Shown here: one piece after another, positions 52,893 to 64,000 of the stretch
Position numbering within the stretch: position 1 is the first letter of the stretch
How the letters are laid out: each line of letters begins with the position of its first letter
NCBI RefSeq assembly: GCF_008710745.1
Contig: NZ_VYSA01000001.1
Coordinates: forward strand, 186,001 to 250,000
Length of the DNA stretch: 64,000 nucleotides
Reading direction: 5' to 3'
Source of the DNA: Microbacterium rhizomatis
Lineage (GTDB): Bacteria > Actinomycetota > Actinomycetes > Actinomycetales > Microbacteriaceae
The notes under the pieces: model-generated
Database searches by the model: none
Seen by the model: the letters and a program-made list of their open reading frames with translations, nothing else
What the model was told of the DNA's origin: nothing
Translations under genes and position numbers: made by a program

Positions 52893-55800
52893 ATGACTCC
52901 GCGGTCGGCAGAGCACGGGACTCACCACCTCGATGCCGTCTACGACGCGGTGCTGTTCGACATGGACGGCGTGGTCACGAACACCGCCGCGATCCATGCC
53001 GCCGCGTGGAAGCAGCTGTTCGACGAGGTGCTGCGAGACCCGCGTGTGCAGGTGGACGACCCCGAGACGACCTTCGACCCGGTCGCCGACTACCGCCGCT
53101 ATGTGGACGGGCGAACCCGCGAGGACGGGGTATCGGCGTACCTGACGACCCGTGGGATCGCCCTGGACGCCGGAGATCCCGACGACCCACCAACGGCGTG
53201 GACGATCGCGGGGCTCGCGGCGCGCAAGAACGAGCTGTTCCTGGCGGAGCTGGGCACCCGTGGGCTGCGCGTCTATCCGGGCACCGCGGCGCTGCTGCAT
53301 CGCCTGCGGGACGCGGCCGTGCCGGTCGGGCTGGTCACCGCGAGCCGGAACGCGCAGCAGATGCTCGCCGCCGCAGGACTGGCCGGCTGCTTCGACACCG
53401 TGGTGGACGGCCGGATCGCGCTCACGCATCACCTGAAAGGCAAGCCGGATCCCGCCATGTTCGTGGAGGCGGCCCGGCGACTGGGTGTCGCCGCGGCCCG
53501 CACCGCGGTCGTCGAGGACTCGGTCGCCGGCGTAGCGGCCGCGAGGCGCGGAGGCTTCGGCTTCGTCGTCGGCATCGACCGCGCCGGAGCGCGGGAGCAG
53601 CTCGAGGCCGCGGGCGCCGACCTCGTCCTGGCCGATGTCGCCGAGCTCGACCTGGGCGTCTCCACCACGGATCCGTGGCAGCTGGTCTACGACGGCTTCG
53701 ACCCCGCGCACGAAGGGCACCGGGAGGCGCTCACCGCGCTGGGGAACGGCTACCTGGCCACCCGTGGCGCCCGGCCCGAGCACCACGACGACGGCATCCA
53801 CTATCCCGGCACCTACCTCGCCGGCGTGTACAACCGACTGGCGAGCACCATCCACGGGCGCGAGCTCGAGGAGGAGCATCTCGTCAACACGCCCAACTGG
53901 CTTCCGGTGGACCTCCGCATCGGAGGCGGGCCGTGGCTGTCCACCGGCCAGGTCGTCGCGCACAGCGAACGACGCGAGCTCGACCTGCGCCGCGGCCTGG
54001 TCGTCCGCCGCGCGGTCCTCACCGCTCCGAACGGGGATCGACTCGACTTCGTGCAGACGACGTTCACCTCCCTGGACGAACCTCACCTTGCCGTGCTGGA
54101 AACCACGCTCACCGCCCCCGACTGGAGCGGCACGGTCACCCTTCGCGCCGGGATCGACGCCGGCGTGCGCAACAGCAACGTGGCCGCGTACCTCGGATCG
54201 GACGCCACCCACCTCACGCAGCCGACGTTCCGCCACGTCGGCGACACCACCCTCTGCGAGGTGCGGACCCGACAGAGCCGGGTCCACATCGCCACCGCCG
54301 TCCGCACGACCCTCACCGGAACCGACAGCGCGACCGATCACCGCATCGACACGCCATCGCAGCCCACCCGGGAGCTGCGCATCCCTCTGGAGCAGGGTCG
54401 ACCGGTCACCCTCACCAAGACGGCCGCGATCTACACCTCCCACGATCGGGCCATCAGCGAGCCGGGTGGTGCCGCCCTGACCCTGCTCACCGAACGCGGT
54501 GGCGACGTCGAGGCGCTGCGGGAACGCCACGCGGCGGCGTGGCGGCGACTCTGGGAACGCTTCGCGGTCACCCTGGACGCCGACACGCACAGCCGACTCA
54601 TCCTGAACCTGCACGTCTTCCACCTGCTCCAGACCCTCTCGCCGCACACCGTCGAGCTCGACGCCGGGGTGCCCGCCCGCGGCCTGCACGGCGAGGGGTA
54701 TCGGGGGCACGTCTTCTGGGACGAGGTGTTCGTCCTGCCCGTGATCGCTCTGCGCACGCCCGAGATCAGCCGGGCGCTGATCGACTACCGCTGGCGGCGA
54801 CTGGACGCCGCCCGCGCCGCGGCGACCGCCGCCGGACTCCGCGGAGCCCTCTTCCCCTGGCAGAGCGGCAGCGACGGTCGCGAGGAGACGCCCGAGGCGC
54901 TCTACAACCCGCGCTCCGGTCGGTGGATGCCGGACAACTCCCACCGTCAACGCCACGTCGGCCTCGCCATCGCCTACAACGCCTGGCAGCACTACCAGGC
55001 CACCGGCGACCTCGAGTGGCTCGCCGAACGCGGCGGCGAGCTCATCATCGAGGTCACCCGCCTGTTCGCCTCGCTCGCCGAGCACGACACTGCCACCGAC
55101 CGCTTCCACATCGCCGGGGTGATGGGACCCGACGAGTTCCACGACGGCGCCCCGGACGCTCCCGGCAGCGGCCTGCGCGACAACACGTACACCAACGTCC
55201 TCGTCTCGTGGGTCGCCACGCGAGCGGCCCGGACACTCGCCCTGCTCCACGGGCACCGCGGCGAGGGCCTCCGCGACCGGCTCCGCGTCACCGACGAGGA
55301 GATCGCGGGATGGGCCCGGCTCAGCACACGACTGGCGGTGGGGTTCCACCGCGACGGCATCCTCACCCAGTTCGACGGCTACGAGAGCCTGCAGGAGCTG
55401 GACTGGGACCACTACCGCGAGGAGTACGGGAACATCGGCCGGCTCGATCTCATCCTCGAGTCCGAGAACGACAGCACCAACCGGTACAAGCTCGCCAAGC
55501 AGCCCGACGTCGTCATGCTGGTCTACCTGCTCGGTCACGACGGGCTCCGGGCGCAGCTCGCCACGCTCGGCTACCCGTTCTCCGAGCAGGACCTGACCCG
55601 CACGGTCGAGTACTACCTCGCCCGCACCGCCAACGGGTCGACGCTCAGCCGAGTCGTGAACGCCTCCGTCCTGGCCGGCATCGACCCGTCCCGCTCCTGG
55701 ATCGCGTTCCGCGAGGCGCTGATCGCCGATCTCGACGACTCCCAGGGCGGCACCACCCGCGAAGGGATCCACCTCGGCGCGATGGCCGGCACCATCGACC

Positions 55801-56098
55801 TGCCCGTCCGCTCCTTCGCCGGCATGGCCCTCGGTGACGACGAGCTCGTCTTCGCCCCCCGACTGCCGCCGAACCTCACCCGGGTCGGGTTCCAGATCCG
55901 ATACCGCGGCCACCTCGTCGACGTGATGCTCCGTGACCGCAGCCTGGAGCTTCGCGTGCACGCCGGCTCAGCACCCGCGATCCACGTGCGCGTCGGCGCG
56001 GTCGCCGTGCCGCTCTCGGCCGGACAGACCAAGACGTTCGCGATCGGCCCGGGCACCTCGGCCCGCGACGCGACCAACCGCGAAGGAGGCCTCGACTG

Positions 56099-56099
<1 letters not shown>
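52893..56099 (+). CDS. Beta-phosphoglucomutase-like HAD fused to GH65 glycoside phosphorylase
   Basis: 1068 aa. Residues about 10-245 are a HAD phosphatase/mutase (FDMDGVVTNTAAIHAAAW with catalytic Asp pair; later VVEDSVAGVAAARRGGFG). Residues about 270-1040 are GH65 (kojibiose/maltose/trehalose phosphorylase family), with the catalytic-acid region GVMGPDEFHDG. The fusion would cleave an alpha-glucosyl disaccharide with phosphate and turn beta-glucose 1-phosphate into glucose 6-phosphate without spending ATP. The disaccharide is not determinable here. In mycobacteria the two activities are adjacent genes. Confidence 0.9.
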
Positions 56100-57745
<1,646 letters not shown>

Positions 57746-57783
57746 CCGCCGCGGCTCCCATCCCTCATCAGAAAGGCACGCAC

Positions 57784-58842
57784 ATGAACACCATTCGAGT
57801 CGGCGTCAACGGCTACGGCGTCATCGGCAAGCGCGTCGCCGACGCGGTCCTGCTGCAGTCGGACATGGACCTGGTCGGCGTCGCGGACATCGCCACTGAC
57901 TGGCGGATCAAGTCCGCAGCGAACCGCCTGCCCGTGTTCGCCTCCACCATCGAGGCGCAGCAGGCCATGCGGGGCGCCGACGTGCCCGCACAGGGAGTGC
58001 TCGACGACCTTCTCGCGCAGTGCGACGTCGTCGTCGACACCACCCCCAAGCATGTGGCAGCGGGAAACCTGGAGCGCTACCGCGCCCTCGGCGTCAAGGC
58101 AGTGCTCCAAGGGGGCGAGTCCCACTCCACCACCGGCCACTCCTTCGTCGCCCAAGCCAACTACGCCAGCGCCATCGGCAGGGACAGCACCCGGGTGGTC
58201 TCCTGCAACACCACCAGCATCGTGCGGATCCTCGGCGCGCTGGATGCGGCCGGACTCCTGCTGCGCGCCCGCGGGGTGCTCATCCGCCGCGCCACCGACC
58301 CGTGGGAATCGCACCTCGGCGGGATCATGAACACGATGGTCCCAGAACCGACCATCCCCTCTCATCAGGGCCCCGACGCACAGACCGTGCTCCCCGGACT
58401 CGATGTCGTCACCATCGCCGCCAAAGGCGCCCACACGCAGACCCACAGCCACTACTGGACGCTGCAACTGACCCGGGAGGCGACCCGCGACGAGGTGCTG
58501 GACGCCCTGCGCGCCGCGCCCCGCATCGCGTTCATCCGGATGTCCGACGGCCTGGTCGCCCTCAACTCCACCGTCGAGCTGATGCGCGATCTCGGCCGCC
58601 CCCGGGGAGACATGTGGGAGGTCGCCGTGTGGGAGGACCTGGTCACCGTGAACGGCAGCGAGGCCTACCTCGCCTACCAGGTCTACAACGAGGCCATCGT
58701 CGTGCCCGAGACGATCGACGCGATCCGCGCGCTGACGGGCACCGTCCCCGACGCCGCGACCTCGATCCGCCTCACCGACGAGAGCCTCGGCATGCGCCAG
58801 GACTTCCTCACACCGGCGGAGGAGCCCGACCATGACCGGTGA
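57784..58842 (+). CDS. Type II (archaeal-type) glyceraldehyde-3-phosphate dehydrogenase
   Basis: 352 aa. Rossmann start VGVNGYGVIGKRVADAV, catalytic Cys in SCNTTSIVR, and RRATDPWESHLGGIMNT, which fit the archaeal-type GAPDH and not the classical bacterial GapA (no ASCTTN). It oxidises GAP to 1,3-bisphosphoglycerate with NAD(P). It would act as a second GAPDH beside a chromosomal GapA presumed elsewhere. RBS AAAGG. Confidence 0.9.
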   Translation: MNTIRVGVNGYGVIGKRVADAVLLQSDMDLVGVADIATDWRIKSAANRLPVFASTIEAQQAMRGADVPAQGVLDDLLAQCDVVVDTTPKHVAAGNLERYRALGVKAVLQGGESHSTTGHSFVAQANYASAIGRDSTRVVSCNTTSIVRILGALDAAGLLLRARGVLIRRATDPWESHLGGIMNTMVPEPTIPSHQGPDAQTVLPGLDVVTIAAKGAHTQTHSHYWTLQLTREATRDEVLDALRAAPRIAFIRMSDGLVALNSTVELMRDLGRPRGDMWEVAVWEDLVTVNGSEAYLAYQVYNEAIVVPETIDAIRALTGTVPDAATSIRLTDESLGMRQDFLTPAEEPDHDR

Positions 58843-59116
58843 CCACCAACCGCCCGCCGACCATCCCGGCGAAGGCGACCCGCGGCGACGGATGCCTGTG
58901 ACGGCGTGGCTGATCATCGGGATCTCCGTGCTCGGGATCGCGATCTACCTGTTCATCGACCACCTTCCCCACGTCGTCGCAGTGCTGCCCTACGTCGCGA
59001 TCATCGGCATGGCCGCCATGCACCTGTTCGGCCACCGCCACCACACCGGCGCCCACGACTCGAATCATCGACGCCACGGGGGCGACAGCGGGACCGACAC
59101 GCGAGAGTCGTCGTGA
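58832..59116 (+). CDS. DUF2933-like small membrane protein
   Basis: 94 aa. Two short hydrophobic segments (AWLIIGISVLGIAIYLFIDH and VLPYVAIIGMAAMHLFGH) and a His-rich C-terminal tail (GHRHHTGAHD). Overlaps the upstream gene by 11 bp and the downstream gene (GTGA). DUF2933 proteins are common in copper islands. Confidence 0.8.
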   Translation: MTGDHQPPADHPGEGDPRRRMPVTAWLIIGISVLGIAIYLFIDHLPHVVAVLPYVAIIGMAAMHLFGHRHHTGAHDSNHRRHGGDSGTDTRESS

Positions 59117-60132
59117 ACACCGTCGTCCGCCCCCTCGCGGACGCCAGCCGGCACGGGCACCCCCGACCGCTGCGGATGCTGTGGGTCACGCTCGCCTGGG
59201 GGTCGTGCTTCGTCGCGATCACCGTCGGCCTGCAAGACGCCCCGCCGCTGTGGCTCGCGGCACTGAGAGCCCTCATCGCCGGGGTCGCGCTCGCAACCGT
59301 CGCCGGCATCCAGCGGGCACCTCTTCCCCGCGACCCGAAGACATGGGCACTGATCGGCTGCCTCGGACTGGTGAACATCGCCTTGGCATTCGCGACGATG
59401 TTCGTCGCCGCGACCGGACTGTCGACCGGGATCGCCTCGGTGCTCGCCAACGCGCAGCCAATCCTGATCCTGCTGCCCGCGTGGTGGCTCTACCGCGAGC
59501 GTCCCACCCCCGCCGCGATCGCCGCGATCGGCCTGGGCTTCACCGGCCTACTCATCATCGTCCTTCCCTCCGGGCTCGGCACCGGAGCGTGGCTCTCACT
59601 GACCTCCGCCGCCGCGATCACCGCCGGCACCCTCATCGGCCGGATCGTGCACGCAGACGTCCGAGTCGTGGCGGCAGCTCAGCTGCTCATCGGAGGTGCG
59701 ATCCTCGCCGGCACCGCAGCCGTCACAGAAGGGCCGCCCACGATCGACTGGAACATCCGGTTCATCCTCACCCTGCTGTCCCTATCACTGGTCGGCACCG
59801 CCGCCACCACGGTCGCCTGGTTCACCGAGATCGGACGTGCCCGGCTCGACCTCCTCGCCGCGTGGACGCTGCTCGTGCCGGTCTTCGGGATCCTGCTGTC
59901 GCTGCTGATCCTGCGCGAGGACCCGGGCCTGTGGGGCTGGATCGGGACCGTGATCGTGCTGATCGCAATGGCGTTGCTCGCCATCGGATCCAGGCGCTCA
60001 GAGCCCTCGGCCGTCACGGCAACCGGCAATCGTGCCCCACGAGCCTCCGCCGATCATGCGACGTCCGACCCGGACGGCCTCCCTGACGAAAACCACGGCC
60101 CGCGCTCCCGGCCGGAAAGGAAACAACGATGA
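59113..60132 (+). CDS. EamA/DMT-family transporter
   Basis: 339 aa with ten membrane helices in two EamA repeats (WGSCFVAITVGL... and the second beginning near residue 155). Family members export amino acids or other metabolites; the substrate is unknown. Start GTG 59113 overlaps the upstream stop. Confidence 0.88.
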   Translation: MNTVVRPLADASRHGHPRPLRMLWVTLAWGSCFVAITVGLQDAPPLWLAALRALIAGVALATVAGIQRAPLPRDPKTWALIGCLGLVNIALAFATMFVAATGLSTGIASVLANAQPILILLPAWWLYRERPTPAAIAAIGLGFTGLLIIVLPSGLGTGAWLSLTSAAAITAGTLIGRIVHADVRVVAAAQLLIGGAILAGTAAVTEGPPTIDWNIRFILTLLSLSLVGTAATTVAWFTEIGRARLDLLAAWTLLVPVFGILLSLLILREDPGLWGWIGTVIVLIAMALLAIGSRRSEPSAVTATGNRAPRASADHATSDPDGLPDENHGPRSRPERKQR

Positions 60133-61652
60133 ACCCGTCGCCCGCCCCACGCCCCCGCTTCCTCCTAACTCGGCGAGGGTTCCTCGGCGTCAGCATTGGC
60201 GCCGTCGCGACGGTCGCGCTGGCATCCTGCGCGCCGGCGGCGAACTGGGTGCAGCCCGACGGCGCCCAGGTCCAAGGCGCCGAGCGGCGCCGCGGCGGCA
60301 CCGGGAAGGTCACCACCGCGACCCTCACCGCCGCCCCGACCGTGCTGGACCTAGCCGGGGCGACCGCGCCGACCTGGGCGTTCGGGTCTCTTCCGGCGCC
60401 CGTGATCCGTCTCGGCGCCGGAGACACTCTGAAGGCCACCGTCCGGAACCAGCTCGAGGCGGACACCTCCGTGCACTGGCACGGGCTCGCGCTGCGCAAC
60501 GACATGGACGGCGTCCCGCCGGTCACCCAGCAGCCCATCAAGGCCGGGGCCAGTTTCGACTACGAGTTCATCGCGCCCGATCCCGGCACCTACTGGTTCC
60601 ACCCCCACGTCGGGGTGCAGCTGGACCGTGGCCTGTACGGGGCGCTGATCGTCGAGGACCCCGCCGAGCCCGGCGGGTACGAGGACGAGTGGGTCATCAT
60701 CCTCGACGACTGGCTCGACGGCGTCACCGCCACCCCCGACGACGTCCTTGACGAGCTGTCCGCCGGGATGGGCGACATGGGCGGGATGGGCGACATGTTC
60801 ATGCGGATGGGCAACACCCTCATGGGCGCCACCTCCGACCTGCTCGGCGGCGACGCCGGCGACGTCTACTATCCCCTCTACCTCGTCAACGGGAAGCCCC
60901 CCGCCGACCCGACCCAGTTCACCGGGCGGGCCGGCGAGAAGGTGCGGCTGCGGATCATCAACGCCGGCAGCGACACCGCGTTCCGCCTCGCCATCGGCGG
61001 TCACACGCTCACCATCACCAATACCGACGGATTCCCCGTGGAACCGGTCGAAGTCGACAGCATCCTCATCGGCATGGGCGAACGCTACGACGCGATCATT
61101 ACCCTGGATGACGGCGCGTTCCCCCTCATCGCTCAGGCCGAGGGCAAACGCGATCGCGGTTTCGCCGTCATCCGCACCGGCAGCGCCGCGGCAGCACCGA
61201 CGGCCGATGTGAGCATCCCGGAGCTCACTAGCAGCCGGATCGGGACCGCACAGCTGCTGACGTCAGATAGCAGCGTTGCGCTGTCCTCACGGCAGCCTGA
61301 TCGGACCGTGGCGATCACTCTCACCGGAGGTATGGCCGAATACGACTGGGGCATCGACGGGCGACGGTTCGATATGAATCAGCCCCTCGACGGCGCGCAC
61401 GAGATCCGCGAAGGCGAACGCGTCCGGTTCACGATCACTAATGACACCGAGATGTGGCACCCATTCCATCTACACGGTCACACCTACCAGCATGAAGGTG
61501 GCGGCCCGCGGAAAGACACGTCGATCATCCTGCCCAAGCAGACCCTCACCGTCGACTTCGACGCTGACAACCCAGGTCTCTGGGTCGCCCACTGCCACAA
61601 CATCTACCACGCCGAAACCGGCATGACCACTGTCATCGGCTATCGGGCGTGA
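60129..61652 (+). CDS. Tat-exported multicopper oxidase with Met-rich insert
   Basis: 507 aa. Twin-arginine signal (TRRGFLGVSIGAVATVALAS) with a Cys that could be lipidated. All four copper motifs are present: HWHGL, WFHPHVG, HPFHLHGH and HCHNIYHAETGM. A Met-rich loop near 212-235 (MGDMGGMGDMFMRMGNTLMG) recalls the cuprous-oxidase insert of CueO. It likely oxidises Cu(I) outside the membrane. Confidence 0.93.
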   Translation: MNPSPAPRPRFLLTRRGFLGVSIGAVATVALASCAPAANWVQPDGAQVQGAERRRGGTGKVTTATLTAAPTVLDLAGATAPTWAFGSLPAPVIRLGAGDTLKATVRNQLEADTSVHWHGLALRNDMDGVPPVTQQPIKAGASFDYEFIAPDPGTYWFHPHVGVQLDRGLYGALIVEDPAEPGGYEDEWVIILDDWLDGVTATPDDVLDELSAGMGDMGGMGDMFMRMGNTLMGATSDLLGGDAGDVYYPLYLVNGKPPADPTQFTGRAGEKVRLRIINAGSDTAFRLAIGGHTLTITNTDGFPVEPVEVDSILIGMGERYDAIITLDDGAFPLIAQAEGKRDRGFAVIRTGSAAAAPTADVSIPELTSSRIGTAQLLTSDSSVALSSRQPDRTVAITLTGGMAEYDWGIDGRRFDMNQPLDGAHEIREGERVRFTITNDTEMWHPFHLHGHTYQHEGGGPRKDTSIILPKQTLTVDFDADNPGLWVAHCHNIYHAETGMTTVIGYRA

Positions 61653-62779
61653 CCACGGCGCAACCTTCCGGAGGCCACGGAACTGGTCGTGTCGATGAAC
61701 GCGTGACGGCGCCATTGATCGGACGGGATGCGGTCCCACCCCTGCGGGATCGTGACGATACCGGCCGCGGCTACGTTATTGGCCGGCCGGCCGGTCCGCC
61801 GTTGTCGGCGGTGGAGAGCGTGCGCGCCGAACGCATCCACCGCGCCGTGTTTGGGCACGCCAAGATCGTCCACGTCCTCGAGGGCGCCGCACACATTGAG
61901 ACAGCCACAGGCATCCACGAGTTGACACCGGGCTACGCGATGGCTCTCGGGGCCGGCATGTGGTGCTCAGTGCGCCCAGACCCGACTGTGCGGCTATGGA
62001 CGCTCTACTTCGACGAGTCCTTCCTCCGCTCCCACATGCGATGGGTGCTCGCCGACACCACGCGCGTCCGTCCGGGCGTGCATCCTGACGCCTGGGACGG
62101 CTCGGCACTCGTGCTGCAGCCTGGCGTGGACATCCTGCACCGCATCGAACCGCTGTGGCGCCAGATCAGCCTCGTGAACGAGACCGCGCCACCGGAGGTC
62201 GCGACCACCCGACTGATCTCTCTGTTCTCCCGCGCCGTCGAGATTGCCCTACCGACGCTGCTCGCCGACGACGGCGCCGTGCCCGAGAGGTTCGTCCTCC
62301 CGGTGCGCGGCCGGCTCGCGCAGCCGCCAATCGCTCGCCCCGTGCGCCGCTCGGTCGTCCTGCTGCGCTCGCGCATGACCGAGCCGTGGACGGTCGGCAG
62401 GCTCGCCGCGGAGGTGGCCGTCTCCCGCGCCCATCTCACACGCGTTTTCACCCAGCAGGTCGGTGTCGCCCCCATGCGGTTCCTCATCGAGACCCGCCTG
62501 ACGGAGTTCACGCGACTGATCGAGGAAACCGACCTGCCGATCGCCGATGCATCCCGGCAAGTCGGATGGAACGACGCGCGAGTTGCGGCAGTATGGTTCC
62601 GCAAGCGCTTCGGAATCACCCCCACGCAGTACCGGCGGCATCCGCACCCTTCTTGCACCGGCGCCATGCCGTGCGAGTCGTGCCGTGGTGTGTGCGCCCT
62701 CACTCCGGTCCTTGAGCCCGTAACTCGTGCGGTGTCGCGTGATTCGCGCCGCGACGCGCACATTCGGCGGCTTTCCTAG
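61649..62779 (+). CDS. AraC-family regulator with Cys-rich C-terminal tail
   Basis: 376 aa. The N-terminal half is a cupin-like sensing domain (AHIETATGIHELTPGYAMAL). The two HTHs lie at about 240-335 (WTVGRLAAEVAVSRAHLTRVF; IADASRQVGWNDARVAAVWF; ending TPTQYRRH). After the DNA-binding domain comes HPHPSCTGAMPCESCRGVC with Cys336, 342, 345 and 349, an unusual possible metal site. Start GTG 61649 overlaps the oxidase stop; later starts are possible. Confidence 0.82.
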   Translation: MTTAQPSGGHGTGRVDERVTAPLIGRDAVPPLRDRDDTGRGYVIGRPAGPPLSAVESVRAERIHRAVFGHAKIVHVLEGAAHIETATGIHELTPGYAMALGAGMWCSVRPDPTVRLWTLYFDESFLRSHMRWVLADTTRVRPGVHPDAWDGSALVLQPGVDILHRIEPLWRQISLVNETAPPEVATTRLISLFSRAVEIALPTLLADDGAVPERFVLPVRGRLAQPPIARPVRRSVVLLRSRMTEPWTVGRLAAEVAVSRAHLTRVFTQQVGVAPMRFLIETRLTEFTRLIEETDLPIADASRQVGWNDARVAAVWFRKRFGITPTQYRRHPHPSCTGAMPCESCRGVCALTPVLEPVTRAVSRDSRRDAHIRRLS

Positions 62780-62952
62780 ACGATCTCCGCGCCCTCCCGG
62801 TAGGCCGGGTTGATACGTCAGGTCCACCGCTGCGCCTGACGGGCGTACTCGCTGCTCGTCCGTCTGCCTGCTGCGTGGTGAACCTCGCGCACCTCATAGT
62901 CGCAAGCCATGAAGCGAGCCCTGGTATCGGGGGCGTAGGGAGGAGGCCGGCT

Positions 62953-63849
62953 ATGGACATCGGCGCCGTGCTACGCGCCGCCGCGGCGATGCCGCTGTCG
63001 GATGCGGCGAGGTCGTTCGCCCAGGCCGGCGTCCCCGTCTTCCCGTGCCGGCGTCTGGGGAAGGAGCCGCGCACCGAGCACGGGTTCCATGACGCGAGCG
63101 CCGAGTTGCGACAGGTGGCCGCGTGGTGGCGGCGCTGGCCGACCGCGAACATCGGCGTGCCGACCGGCGCGGTCTCGGGCTTCGAGGTGGTCGACGTCGA
63201 CGTCCACCCGGCCGGAACCGGATACGCCGCGTTCGGGCGAGCGCAGCGCGAGGGCCTGGTCGACGGATGGGCCGCGCTCGTGCGCACCCCGTCCGGCGGG
63301 CTGCACGCCTACTACCCGGCAAGCCCGGACGATCCGCACCGTTCCTGGCAGGCGCCGGCCGCGCACATCGACTTCCGTGGCGACGGCGGCTACATCGTCG
63401 TGCCGCCCTCAACGGTGATCGGGCGGGCTGGGAAGCGCTCCTATACGGTGGTCGCCACCGCGACCTCCGACGGCGCGCCGGTCGACGCGCGCGCCTTGCG
63501 GGAGCTGCTGGACCCGCGCCCCGAGCCGGTCCCGTGGGCGGGGCCGCGGGAGCGCGTCGGAGACCTCGACCCCGATCGGCTGGCACGCTGGGTTGCCGCG
63601 CGCGGTGAGGGCGAACGCAACCGTGCCCTGTTCTGGGCCGCGTGCCGCGCCGCCGAGGCCGGCGTCCCCTCCGCCGACGCCCACGCCGTCCTTGGGCCGG
63701 CCGCCGAACGCGCCGGCTTGCCGGTTCCCGAGATCACTACGACGATCCGCTCCGCGTATCGCATCGCACACCCGCAGGCCGCGGCCCGGCCCGTGCCTGC
63801 CGGAATGTCCCCGGTCGCTGTGCAGCCCTCGATCCGGGCGGTCTTGTGA
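62953..63849 (+). CDS. Bifunctional primase/polymerase (prim-pol) domain protein
   Basis: 298 aa. Prim-pol motifs: VFPCRRLGKEPRTEHGFHDA, ANIGVPTGAVSGFEVVDVDVH (catalytic DxD), TPSGGLHAYY and HIDFRGDGGYIVVPPS. The C-terminal part is a PriCT-like helical region (GERNRALFWAACRAAEAGV). Such proteins start replication of actinobacterial plasmids and integrative elements. RBS AGGGAGGAGG. Overlaps the next gene start. Confidence 0.9.
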   Translation: MDIGAVLRAAAAMPLSDAARSFAQAGVPVFPCRRLGKEPRTEHGFHDASAELRQVAAWWRRWPTANIGVPTGAVSGFEVVDVDVHPAGTGYAAFGRAQREGLVDGWAALVRTPSGGLHAYYPASPDDPHRSWQAPAAHIDFRGDGGYIVVPPSTVIGRAGKRSYTVVATATSDGAPVDARALRELLDPRPEPVPWAGPRERVGDLDPDRLARWVAARGEGERNRALFWAACRAAEAGVPSADAHAVLGPAAERAGLPVPEITTTIRSAYRIAHPQAAARPVPAGMSPVAVQPSIRAVL

Positions 63850-64000
63850 ACGGTCAGCCCCAGGTGCGGCGATTCGTTGTGGGCACCGCCATCGCGGGCA
63901 CGGTGTTCATCGCGATCGGCGCGTTCTGGCTGTCCTTCACGGCGCTGGCGGATCTGGCGCGCCGCTCCGGGATCGACGACGCGCAGGCGTGGGCGTGGCC
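63846..64000 (+). CDS. DUF2637 (SpdA-like) membrane protein, N-terminal part
   Basis: 51 residues from GTG 63846 to the window edge. A membrane helix (TAIAGTVFIAIGAFWLSFTA) is followed by LADLARRSGIDDAQAWAWP, characteristic of DUF2637 proteins of actinobacterial conjugative elements. Translationally coupled to the prim-pol gene. Truncated by the window. Confidence 0.8.
   Translation, partial: MNGQPQVRRFVVGTAIAGTVFIAIGAFWLSFTALADLARRSGIDDAQAWAW

Noticed and set aside
52779..55961. A 1060-codon open frame antisense to the HAD-GH65 gene
   Set aside because: Shadow of a clear enzyme gene; no recognisable domain.

Overview
The window is high-GC DNA with actinobacterial gene content: a LigD/Ku end-joining pair, a Ku with a Lys-rich tail, GTG and TTG starts, an LAxTG-type wall anchor, SpdA-like DUF2637 and DUF6153 proteins. 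The overall style is that of Microbacteriaceae (for example Microbacterium). The species assignment is inference from gene style, not from a marker gene.

Region 1, chromosome-like backbone (1 to about 9.93 kb). It holds a membrane protein end, a CDF metal exporter, convergent or divergent LigD and Ku (NHEJ), a DedA protein, tRNA-Leu(TAG), a membrane-anchored esterase, and a TadA/CpaF secretion ATPase gene. The start of tadA is duplicated: a 247-bp direct repeat (7010-7256 and 9212-9458) brackets a cutinase-like lipase, a small membrane protein and a decayed IS481-type transposase. The full-length copy of tadA stops exactly at its Walker A motif.

Region 2, recombinase and defence-like block (9.93-22.49 kb). 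It is bounded by a 22-bp near-perfect direct repeat. It carries an unknown protein/XRE-ImmA pair, two tandem large serine recombinases, and a tightly overlapping minus-strand operon: SF2 helicase, tiny zinc-ribbon protein, HEPN-like protein, QxK-type nuclease-like protein, recombinases. Upstream are a 41-aa protein and a Ser/Thr kinase. On the opposite strand are an unrecognised 299-aa protein and a nuclease-like gene split by an in-frame TGA.

Region 3, conjugative-element module (22.6-31.6 kb): a large wall-anchored surface protein, winged-helix regulator, small membrane protein, MobF/TraA relaxase-helicase, a candidate oriT palindrome, and a cytosine methyltransferase with a nested out-of-frame ORF. 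At the far right (62.95-64 kb) a prim-pol replication protein and the start of a DUF2637 gene suggest the same mobile element continues beyond the window.

Region 4, cargo (31.7-62.8 kb). First comes a minus-strand system II cytochrome c maturation/lipoprotein cluster (CcdA, TlpA, ResC, ResB, Lgt, M23 peptidase). Then come copper genes (DUF6153, DUF305, four-helix Cys-rich copper-storage protein, CsoR, CopZ, CopA, YHS protein, CopB-like ATPase, multicopper oxidase, AraC regulator). Embedded in the same colinear, often start/stop-overlapping plus-strand run are phosphoketolase, a phosphoglucomutase-GH65 phosphorylase fusion, a UbiB kinase, an archaeal-type GAPDH and an EamA transporter; acetate kinase lies just upstream. 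The gene set reads as copper export plus a metabolic route that gets ATP from sugar while avoiding or replacing the copper-sensitive classical GAPDH. That interpretation is inference, and it is the main hypothesis raised here.
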